A DNA stretch of 8,347 nucleotides from assembly GCA_024763295.1 (NCBI GenBank), contig JANTFU010000089.1:1-8347 (forward strand). Direction: 5' to 3'. Each line of letters begins with the position of its first letter. Positions within the stretch are counted from its first letter, which is position 1. Position numbers and translations under genes: made by a program. Source of the DNA: Anaerolineales bacterium (lineage in GTDB: Bacteria > Chloroflexota > Anaerolineae > Anaerolineales > Villigracilaceae). This document shows positions 1-4,894 of the stretch, one piece after another. The notes below the pieces were generated by a model that was given only the letters and a program-made list of their open reading frames with translations, had not been told where the DNA came from and did not search any database.

Positions 1-15
1 CCTACCCTCGTGATA

Positions 16-108
16 TACGTCACCGCGAGCGTCTTTTTGCGAAGCGGTCTCCCTCACTGGCAAGGGGATTGCTTCACTCCGAAAAGCATCGGAGTTCACA
101 ATGACGTA
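16..108. repeat. Palindromic intergenic repeat with 7-bp inverted ends
   Basis: The element is bounded by TACGTCA (16-22) and its reverse complement TGACGTA (102-108). Inside it is a second hairpin, ACTCCGA (76-82) against TCGGAGT (89-95), with a six-base loop. It contains no open reading frame that looks real. Composition and layout resemble the short non-coding palindromic repeats scattered between genes in many bacteria, but I cannot count its copies elsewhere in this genome. It sits just downstream of the stop codon of the TPR protein gene and may act as a transcript end, although no clear T-tract follows it. Flanking bases also echo each other (cctac near 1, gtagg near 106), so the true boundary may be wider. 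Confidence 0.5.
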
Positions 109-129
109 GGTAGTTACTTTTTTTAAGAA

Positions 130-711
130 TTAAGCCCCCGCGGCGAAGAATGTTACCAAGAATTTTTGTAGCGCCGCTGCTGAAGCGCATAAAAAAGCAA
201 GAATAAACAGGCTTAGCAAGATAGCCTGTGTTGCAATTCTTCTTCGTCGGTGTTTTTTCGCGTTGAACGAAGCGGTTGCCTCGATTTTTTTGCTTTCTTC
301 CAGTTTTTCGCGCTTAATTATTTCTTCAGGCGCTTTTGCCGCAATAACGTGTTGTTTGATTGGTGTTGGCGTGGGCGACGGTGACGAAATTTTAGGCGTC
401 TGCGCAGGGAAAGGCACAGGGCTTGGCGCAGGCACGGGAACTGTCGGGGCAGGAATCGACTTCGGCGTTGCCCGCTTTAGATTCGCTAACTTATTAAATG
501 CAATCTCATTGTCGGGATCAATCAGCAGCACCTGTTTCAACGCCTTGATCGCAATCTCTTTATTCGGGGCAACGATTGAATATAAAAGCAGCCCTTCAAT
601 ATCGTCAGGATACTGGAAGAGTAAGTTCCGCAGCATTGAACGCGCTGCGGAATAATTTTTTTCTTTGGCATAAAGGACTGCCTGATAGAAAAAATCATCT
701 CTTTGATTCAT
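130..711 (-). CDS. Small TPR-like protein with proline-rich linker and C-terminal membrane anchor
   Basis: The protein has 193 residues and no recognised specific family. Residues about 6-78 are helical and TPR-like, with two repeat units: the first around residues 8-36, ending in a FQYPDD-type turn, and the second around 51-77, with the typical L-I-D-P-D-N turn at 64-68. Residues about 82-118 are a low-complexity linker rich in proline, with alternating P, A, S, T and V. A charged stretch follows (127-145), then a basic cluster HRRRR (154-158), then one hydrophobic helix (about 160-182) close to the C-terminus. This suggests a tail-anchored or single-pass protein with the TPR part probably in the cytoplasm, as the basic cluster lies on the N-terminal side of the helix. 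There is no N-terminal signal peptide. TPR units usually bind other proteins; the partner is unknown. No good Shine-Dalgarno sequence precedes the ATG. It is separated from the upstream permease gene by about 470 bases, so it is probably transcribed alone. Confidence 0.7.
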   Translation of the reverse strand: MNQRDDFFYQAVLYAKEKNYSAARSMLRNLLFQYPDDIEGLLLYSIVAPNKEIAIKALKQVLLIDPDNEIAFNKLANLKRATPKSIPAPTVPVPAPSPVPFPAQTPKISSPSPTPTPIKQHVIAAKAPEEIIKREKLEESKKIEATASFNAKKHRRRRIATQAILLSLFILAFLCASAAALQKFLVTFFAAGA

Positions 712-743
712 AGGTCATCATTGCTTGCGCTTTAAATTCAAAA

Positions 744-781
744 AATGCTACGTCCTTATTTGTTTTTTACATTGTAGCATT
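744..781 (-). terminator. Possible weak terminator or hairpin
   Basis: An exact 8-bp inverted repeat, AATGCTAC (744-751) and GTAGCATT (774-781), encloses a 22-base AT-rich loop. Read on the minus strand, the second arm runs into TTTTTT, which is the arrangement of a Rho-independent terminator. The stem is short and AT-rich and the loop long, so it would be a weak one. It lies 33 bases upstream of the TPR gene start, so it could end transcripts coming from the permease gene, or be a binding or leader structure for the TPR gene. Confidence 0.3.
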
Positions 782-875
782 GAGCCGCCTTGTTTTTTTG
801 CCATGCAATGATATTGACATTCTCAAAAAGAGGGTTTTTGACCTGTAAGTACCTGAGTATAAGTGAGTTGGTAAA

Positions 876-963
876 ACCTGCCCCCTCCCCTTCGACAAGC
901 TCAGGACACCGCCAGCCTCCCCCAAATTCCATGCTTTTGACATTTGGGGGGATAAAGGGGGGC
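876..963. repeat. C-rich/G-rich inverted repeat
   Basis: CCCCCAAAT (919-927) is followed by its exact reverse complement ATTTGGGGG (942-950), with a 14-base spacer. Further out, a C-rich tract (about 880-890) faces a G-rich tract (946-962), so a longer imperfect stem is possible. Between these, TTCGACAAGCTCAGG (891-905) resembles a short motif frequent in intergenic repeats of many bacteria. No coding potential is seen. Function is unknown; it may be a mobile non-coding repeat. Confidence 0.5.
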
Positions 964-1079
964 TGTTTTTTCATCGTAAAGTACCAGAAAACTTTTGCTC
1001 GAGTACTTAGCCTCGAATAAAGTGCGAGCTTTCAGTCCACAGAACAAAGAGAAGTACATGGTCAAAGGGCGATTTCGAG

Positions 1080-1124
1080 GGAACGTTGCCCTTCGACGAC
1101 ATGCCTTCCGTTGGGCGTCGTTCC
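1080..1124. repeat. Imperfect hairpin repeat
   Basis: GGAACG (1080-1085) plus GCCC (1088-1091) pairs with GGGC (1113-1116) plus CGTTCC (1119-1124), leaving a loop of about 21 bases. The left arm includes CCTTCGAC, which also occurs at 889-896. There is no T-tract, so it is not a good terminator. Confidence 0.35.
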
Positions 1125-1177
1125 GCGCGTGAACTGTGTTTTGCCAACTTTTCCCGCTTGGGAAAGCGAAGAAGTTT

Positions 1178-2140
1178 TCAAGAATCATCACTTTTGGGAA
1201 GTTGCGCCTCGTGCGTGGATTTTGGCTTGCTACGCTTCGATTTGCCCTTGCCCGTCGTAATCAAGATGACTGCTCCCAAAATGACCACCGCAGCAAGGAT
1301 GGTTCGCCCGTCAAGTGATTCTTGCGCAATTGCCGCCCCCAGTAACAACGCGATGACCGGATTCACATACGCATACGTCGAAACCAGCGAAATTGGCGCA
1401 TTTTGCAACAAATAAGCATACGCCACAAAGCCGCCCAAAGACCCGACAATCGCCAAATAAACCAGCCCGATCCATGATGCCGGTAAAGTGTCGGCGAGCG
1501 AAAAAATTGCCCACTCTCCCTGCATTGCGCCGAAAAGAAACAAGCCCGCACTCCCGATCAGCATCTCTGCGCTGGTCGTCATCAGCGATGATTTTGGCAA
1601 GTCCGCGCTTTTGGCATAGACCGAGCCAAGTGACCAGAGCAGCGCCGCTATCGGCAAAGCGATTAATCCTAGCGGATGCAACTGCCTGATTTCCGCGCTT
1701 AATTCGCCGGGACCAATCATCAGCGCCACACCAGCAAAACCAAGCACCAAGCCAATAATCGCGCGCAGTTTTGCCTTTTCCCCGCCGGGGCGTAAAGATT
1801 CGATCAAGACCATCCAAATTGGTACGGTACTGATCAGCAGCGCCGCAATTCCGGACGGGACAAATTGCTCCGCCCACGAAACCAAGCCGTTTCCGCCGAG
1901 CAAAAGCAGCAAGCCGATGATGCCTGCATCCCGCCATTGGCGGCGCGTGGGGATGGGGTCGCCTTTGGCGATGCGCCAAGCGTAGAGCAACGCGCCTGCG
2001 CTAAGAAAGCGCATCCCGGCAGCGGTGAAGGGAGGGATGCTTTCGACCACATAGCGAATGGCGAGATAGGTTGAGCCCCAGATGATGTAGACCGCAATCA
2101 GAGCGATCCAGATGCGTGTGTTTTTGTTGAGTGTTGTCAT
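1178..2140 (-). CDS. EamA/DMT-family permease (RhaT/YdcZ-like exporter)
   Basis: The protein has 320 residues and is very hydrophobic, with about ten predicted membrane helices in two homologous halves (EamA repeats at about residues 11-142 and 157-296). This matches the usual size and build of the drug/metabolite transporter superfamily. Family-typical signals are WGSTY-L-A-R near the end of helix 1 (21-29), a P-F-A-G-R-F-L-A-G block in helix 2 (37-49), the A-Y-L-L block (241-245), and Y-V-N-P-V-A-L-L-G with a following glutamate (258-274) near the end of the second repeat. The C-terminal tail (297-320) is basic, then acidic, and cytoplasmic. Such proteins export amino acids, purines or other small metabolites; the substrate here cannot be read from sequence. 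No clear Shine-Dalgarno sequence precedes the ATG, and a palindromic repeat begins only 10 bases upstream of it, which is unusual. It lies downstream of the Ada-like gene on the same strand, separated by 153 bases of hairpins. Confidence 0.9.
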   Translation of the reverse strand: MTTLNKNTRIWIALIAVYIIWGSTYLAIRYVVESIPPFTAAGMRFLSAGALLYAWRIAKGDPIPTRRQWRDAGIIGLLLLLGGNGLVSWAEQFVPSGIAALLISTVPIWMVLIESLRPGGEKAKLRAIIGLVLGFAGVALMIGPGELSAEIRQLHPLGLIALPIAALLWSLGSVYAKSADLPKSSLMTTSAEMLIGSAGLFLFGAMQGEWAIFSLADTLPASWIGLVYLAIVGSLGGFVAYAYLLQNAPISLVSTYAYVNPVIALLLGAAIAQESLDGRTILAAVVILGAVILITTGKGKSKRSKPKSTHEAQLPKSDDS

Positions 2141-2150
2141 GTTATTTTTT

Positions 2151-2214
2151 GTAGGTCACGCTTGTAGCGTGACTTCTTTGCGAGTGATTTTGTCACGTTG
2201 AAAACGTGACCTAC
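2151..2214. repeat. Inverted repeat made of two nested hairpins, just upstream of the permease start
   Basis: The outer arms are GTAGGTCACG (2151-2160) and CGTGACCTAC (2205-2214). Each arm also forms its own hairpin: GTCACGC/GCGTGAC-type pairing at 2155-2173 and GTCACGTT/AACGTGAC at 2192-2210. The sequence can therefore fold either as one large cruciform or as two adjacent stems. It resembles the short palindromic repeats found between genes in Anaerolineae-type genomes (recollection, not searched). If transcribed, it would lie directly in the leader of the permease mRNA. Confidence 0.6.
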
Positions 2215-2220
2215 GCTTTA

Positions 2221-2294
2221 GACTGCATTGCACCTGCAAGGTGCGTTGCAGTCGGGTTAGCAAGTGCAGCGCATCCTGTGGATGCAACGCACTT
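2221..2294. repeat. Tandem pair of long palindromic hairpins
   Basis: The first hairpin (2221-2253) has outer arms GACTGCA/TGCAGTC and inner arms GCACCT/AGGTGC around a three-base loop GCA. The second (2262-2294) has outer arms AAGTGC/GCACTT and inner arms GCATCC/GGATGC around the loop TGT. Both hairpins therefore have the same design: six or seven paired bases, a small bulge, six paired bases and a three-base loop. They share GTGCGTTGCA in opposite orientation, which suggests one repeat family. The second hairpin ends on the last base of the Ada-like gene's stop codon, so it could stabilise the 3' end of that mRNA. No T-tract follows. Confidence 0.6.
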
Positions 2295-3130
2295 TAGTTT
2301 TCAATTTGTGCCATTTCCCATCCTAAAATGGCTTTTTTACGTTCACTACCGAAGGCATATTGACCAAACTCGCCCGTCGCGCGGATGACGCGGTGACAGG
2401 GAATTAGCAGCGGGACTGGGTTTTTGCCAACCGCCGTCCCGACTGCGCGGATGGCGTTCGGGTTGCCGATGGCTGCGGCAATATCATTGTAGGCAACCAA
2501 CTGTCCAGGCGGGATGCGCAGCAACGCTTCCCAGACTTGAATCTGAAAATTCGTGCCTCGCAAGTCGAGGGGCAGGGGCGTTCCGTTTTTGGCGGGCGTG
2601 AAAATGCGCTCGATGAGAGTCTGTGCTTGCGCGGAATCCGGTATGAGCGTGGCATTTTCATAATCCGTTTGAAGGGTTTCTAAGGCTTTTTCAGGCTCAA
2701 AGGAAAGGCGACAGATACCGCGTTTGGTCGTGGCGATGAAACACGCGCCAAAAGGCGATGGCTGCGTGCCATAGTGGATTTCCAGCCCCGCACCGCGTTG
2801 ACGGATTTGACCGGGAGTGACCGCTTCGGTTTGGACGAGTAGATCGTGAAGTCGCCCCGCGCCTGAAAGACCGGCTTGGTAGGCGGCATCGAGGAGAGAA
2901 CGCTCGGCGAGGAGGCGTTTGGCGTTCTCTTTGGTCAGAAATTGGAGAAAGCGCTTGGGGCTAATGCCGACCCAGCGTGTGAAGAGGCGCTGAAAATGAT
3001 ATTCGCTGAGATGGACGCTGGCGGCAATTTCTGCAAGTGTGGGTTGGTTGTGTTGTTGCGCTTCGATATAGCGAATGGCTTGGGCGACGGTGGCGTAGTC
3101 TTTGGCGGCTTGTTCAAAAGTAGGAGGCAT
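2294..3130 (-). CDS. ada: Ada-like AraC-domain/O6-methylguanine-DNA methyltransferase fusion
   Basis: The protein has 278 residues. Residues about 15-113 form an AraC-type double helix-turn-helix: A-E-I-A-A-S-V-H-L-S-E-Y-H-F-Q-R-L-F-T at 33-51, then a second HTH around 76-110. Residues about 115-272 form the alkyltransferase domain, with F-Q-I-Q-V-W-E-A-L (195-203), I-P-P-G-Q-L-V-A-Y (206-214), the R-A-V arginine-finger region (228-230), and the active-site I-P-C-H-R-V (243-248) with Cys245 as methyl acceptor. It repairs O6-methylguanine (and O4-methylthymine) by irreversible methyl transfer to this cysteine. Compared with E. coli Ada (about 354 residues), the N-terminal zinc domain that takes methyl groups from phosphotriesters and switches the regulator on is missing. 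The ATG at 3130 is supported by AAGGA (plus 3137-3141) six bases upstream. It probably has its own promoter, as the 6S terminator lies upstream. How, or whether, it senses damage is open. Confidence 0.9.
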   Translation of the reverse strand: MPPTFEQAAKDYATVAQAIRYIEAQQHNQPTLAEIAASVHLSEYHFQRLFTRWVGISPKRFLQFLTKENAKRLLAERSLLDAAYQAGLSGAGRLHDLLVQTEAVTPGQIRQRGAGLEIHYGTQPSPFGACFIATTKRGICRLSFEPEKALETLQTDYENATLIPDSAQAQTLIERIFTPAKNGTPLPLDLRGTNFQIQVWEALLRIPPGQLVAYNDIAAAIGNPNAIRAVGTAVGKNPVPLLIPCHRVIRATGEFGQYAFGSERKKAILGWEMAQIEN

Positions 3131-3206
3131 GGCGTTTCCTTATGGTGAAGTTTGCCAAGTTTAGTCGATGTTTTCTATAATGGACACCCGTTTCTTGCGC
3201 TGTTAT

Positions 3207-3235
3207 AAAGAAAAAGACATCCTCGTGAGAGGATG
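3207..3235 (-). terminator. Rho-independent terminator of the 6S RNA gene
   Basis: On the minus strand, an exact 7-bp stem (CATCCTC/GAGGATG, plus 3218-3235) with a four-base loop is followed by TC and then TTTTTCTTT. This is a textbook intrinsic terminator. It lies 27 bases beyond the 6S closing stem and upstream of the Ada-like gene, so it separates the two transcription units. A second hairpin (TTTGCG/CGCAAA, 3242-3261) stands between it and the 6S body. Confidence 0.8.
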
Positions 3236-3262
3236 CCTTCTTTTGCGAGGGTACCCGCAAAG

Positions 3263-3444
3263 GATAACCCCGCCAATGCCGTGTGCCGCTATGTTTTGAA
3301 CCTGTTTTCACAGGTCGGGTTCCTTCCGCAGAGCTTCCGCCTTGGCTCGAGCCTATCGCGTCATCTCCGAGAGATGGGGAGCCCATATTAGTAAGTGTTG
3401 GTACAAAACTGTGAGTGCGACATCACCTGCATAGCAGGGTTATC
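3263..3444 (-). ncRNA. ssrS: 6S RNA (RNA polymerase-binding regulator)
   Basis: This stretch of about 182 bases folds, on the minus strand, into the classic 6S rod. The closing stem pairs GAUAACCC (plus 3437-3444) with GGGUUAUC (3263-3270) and continues as UGCUAUGC (3429-3436) with GCAUUGGCG (3271-3279), giving about 16 pairs with one bulge. Further short pairing (UCGC with GCGG) leads to a large central bubble. The 3' side of the bubble carries a small hairpin, ACCUGU-GAAA-ACAGGU (3300-3315), as in E. coli 6S; its GNRA loop appears only on the minus strand. The terminal stem pairs GGGCUCC (3378-3384) with GGAACCC (3317-3323) and contains a CAUCUC/GAGAUG hairpin (3362-3376). Length, order of elements and the following terminator all fit. 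6S RNA mimics an open promoter and sequesters housekeeping RNA polymerase in stationary phase. It begins 29 bases after the deoB stop. No protein reading of this segment is convincing. Confidence 0.8.
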
Positions 3445-3460
3445 TACTTTATACCATAAT
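3445..3460 (-). promoter_or_regulatory. Possible -10 region for the 6S RNA
   Basis: Read on the minus strand, the AT-rich gap between deoB and the 6S RNA contains TATGGTATAAAG. Either TATGGT (plus 3453-3458) or TATAAA (3448-3453) could serve as a -10 box, the first giving better spacing to the predicted RNA start at 3444. I see no convincing -35 box, so the 6S RNA might instead be cut from a deoB transcript. Confidence 0.3.
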
Positions 3461-3473
3461 TTATTTGGCTTTG

Positions 3474-4649
3474 CTATATGATTTTGTTTTTGAAGGAGTG
3501 CCCTTGGCGCGGGGCGGATATCTCGAAAATATCGGCGATGGTGGCTGCCATATCGGCAAAAGTGGAACGCACGCCGATATTCGTGCCAGCTTTGACGGCT
3601 GTGCCTGCAAGCAAAATTGGAACATATTCGCGGGTGTGGTCGGTGCCGGGGAAGCAGGGATCGTTGCCATGATCGGCGGTGATGATGAGCAGATCGTCGT
3701 CGTTCATGCCGTCCAGAATTTCGGGCAGGTGCTTGTCGAACTCGGCGAGCGCGTCCGCGTAGCCTTGCGGATTGTTGCGATGTCCGAATTTGGCATCAAA
3801 ATCGACCAGATTGGTGAAGATCATGCCGCGTTGGGGATGGCTTTTGAGCGCGGCGATGGTTTTTTGGATGCCATCCAGATTGCTTTCGGTGTGAATCGCT
3901 TCGCTGATGCCTTGCCCGACGTAAATATCGTTGATTTTGCCGATGGCGAGTACCGATAAACCGGCTTCCTTGAGGTTATCGAGGACGGTCGGTTCAGGGG
4001 GCACTACTGAATAGTCGTGGCGGTTAGCGGTACGCGTAAAATTGCCGGGCTCCCCAATAAAGGGTCTGGCAATGACCCGGCTGACTTCATGTTCGCCGCG
4101 CAGAATTTCGCGTGCAATCTTGCAATAGCGATAAAGTTCCTCGACGGGGACGATTTCCTCGTGCGCCGCAATCTGGAAGACGCTGTCGCCGGATGTGTAG
4201 ACGATTAGTTTGCCGGTTTCGAGATGCTCTTTGCCCAACTCGTCGATGATGACGGTGCCGGATGCGGGATAATTGCCCAGCCAGCCGCGACCGGTTTGCT
4301 CGGCGAAGGCGTCCATGACCTCGGCAGGGAAGCCGTTTGGATAGGTGGGGAAAGATTGATGCAGATGGATGCCCGCTAACTCCCAATGCCCGGCAGTGGT
4401 ATCTTTACCGGCGGAGACTTCTGCCATTTTGCCGTAGGCGGCAGTCGGTGCTAGTTGGGGCTTCAGTCCGTCAAGAATGGCGATGTTGCTTAAGCCCATT
4501 TTTTCGAGATTGGGGAGTTTTAGCCCTCCAACGGCTTGGGCGATATTGCCGAGCGTGTTTGCGCCGACATCGCCAAAATCTGCGGCGTCGGGGGCTTCGC
4601 CAATGCCGACGCTGTCGAGTACGATGGTGATAATACGATTAATTTTCAT
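3474..4649 (-). CDS. deoB: Phosphopentomutase
   Basis: The protein has 391 residues, the usual length for DeoB. It interconverts ribose-1-phosphate and ribose-5-phosphate, and the deoxyribose equivalents, in the cytoplasm, linking nucleoside breakdown and salvage to the pentose phosphate and glycolytic pathways. It belongs to the alkaline-phosphatase-like superfamily with two metal ions. Visible signatures are the N-terminal metal site V-L-D-S-V-G-I-G (Asp11), the nucleophile region G-K-D-T-T-A-G-H-W-E (81-90), where Thr85 is the phosphorylated residue in the Bacillus enzyme, D-F-D-A-K-F-G-H-R (283-291), T-A-D-H-G-N-D (324-330) and D-H-T-R-E (337-341). The family-specific cap domain lies between about residues 100 and 220. 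The ATG at 4649 has AAGGA (plus 4658-4662) eight bases upstream. The 6S RNA follows on the same strand; the repeat at 4750-4864 separates it from pyk. No nucleoside phosphorylase or deoC gene is adjacent in this window. Confidence 0.97.
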   Translation of the reverse strand: MKINRIITIVLDSVGIGEAPDAADFGDVGANTLGNIAQAVGGLKLPNLEKMGLSNIAILDGLKPQLAPTAAYGKMAEVSAGKDTTAGHWELAGIHLHQSFPTYPNGFPAEVMDAFAEQTGRGWLGNYPASGTVIIDELGKEHLETGKLIVYTSGDSVFQIAAHEEIVPVEELYRYCKIAREILRGEHEVSRVIARPFIGEPGNFTRTANRHDYSVVPPEPTVLDNLKEAGLSVLAIGKINDIYVGQGISEAIHTESNLDGIQKTIAALKSHPQRGMIFTNLVDFDAKFGHRNNPQGYADALAEFDKHLPEILDGMNDDDLLIITADHGNDPCFPGTDHTREYVPILLAGTAVKAGTNIGVRSTFADMAATIADIFEISAPRQGHSFKNKII

Positions 4650-4749
4650 AGTGTTTTTCCTTGTCTGTTTTAGAACGGATAAAAAGCGCTGGTTTTGCGC
4701 TGTTTGGCGTTTTTTAGGAATGAGAATTAAGGAACATAGAAAGTTGTCC

Positions 4750-4864
4750 CAGTTTCTGAGCGGCAGGCGACAGTCGTTGAGGCTGAAGTCGAAGGACGGC
4801 GTTCTCTGGGAATCGCTCTTCGACTACGCACTTCTCTAGCGTTCTGTACTCCGCTCAGGGACTG
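4750..4864. repeat. Palindromic intergenic repeat between pyk and deoB
   Basis: The outer arms CAGTTTCTGAGCGG (4750-4763) and CCGCTCAGGGACTG (4851-4864) are complementary except for two bases in the middle. A nested inner pair, GTCGAAG (4788-4794) and CTTCGAC (4818-4824), lies roughly at the centre. The element fills most of the 245-base gap between the pyk stop and the deoB start. No open frame inside looks real. The motif CTTCGAC is shared with the repeats at 889 and 1090. It may be a non-autonomous mobile repeat or a large transcript-end structure. Confidence 0.6.
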
Positions 4865-4894
4865 AAATTTTGCACTTTATGTAATCTTTGTCCC

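Larger units (their letters stand above)
712..1177. other. Gene-free stretch with several inverted repeats
   Basis: This 466-base gap lies between the permease stop codon and the TPR gene start. Reading all frames gave no recognisable protein; the short open frames have no family resemblance and no ribosome binding site. The gap holds at least four inverted repeats (744-781, 876-963, 1080-1124, 1150-1165), the first three of which are listed separately. The 1150-1165 hairpin has stem TTTCCC/GGGAAA and loop GCTT, lies just after the permease stop codon and has no T-tract. The motif CCTTCGAC occurs twice (889-896 and 1090-1097). The region looks like accumulated repeat debris rather than a decayed gene. 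Confidence 0.6.

Noticed and set aside
901..1191. 96-residue open frame on the minus strand in the gene-poor gap
   Set aside because: It runs through two inverted repeats and the end of the permease gene, with no recognisable domain.
1311..1979. 222-residue open frame inside the permease gene
   Set aside because: It is an alternative frame of a convincing EamA transporter; its composition is rich in Arg, His, Trp and Cys, as expected of a shadow frame.
2151..2294. CRISPR array
   Set aside because: The repeats are inverted hairpins, not direct repeats with unique spacers of constant length.
3242..3261. GGTACC-containing hairpin considered as a T-box antiterminator
   Set aside because: The conserved T-box core GGGTGGNACCGCG is not present, and the segment lies between the 6S body and its terminator, not ahead of an aminoacyl-tRNA synthetase or amino-acid gene.
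3114..3386. 90-residue open frame on the minus strand
   Set aside because: It overlaps the 6S RNA and its terminator, has no family resemblance, and the RNA structure explains the sequence better.
3263..3444. SRP RNA, tmRNA or RNase P RNA as alternatives for the structured RNA
   Set aside because: GGAAGGAA is present but not in the SRP tetraloop/asymmetric-loop context; there is no tRNA-like end for tmRNA, and it is too short and lacks the conserved cores for RNase P.
3465..3959. 164-residue open frame on the plus strand
   Set aside because: It lies antisense to deoB, whose catalytic motifs are complete; no family resemblance and no ribosome binding site.
4750..4864. Insertion sequence
   Set aside because: It has inverted ends but is only 115 bases, with no transposase frame and no visible target-site duplication.
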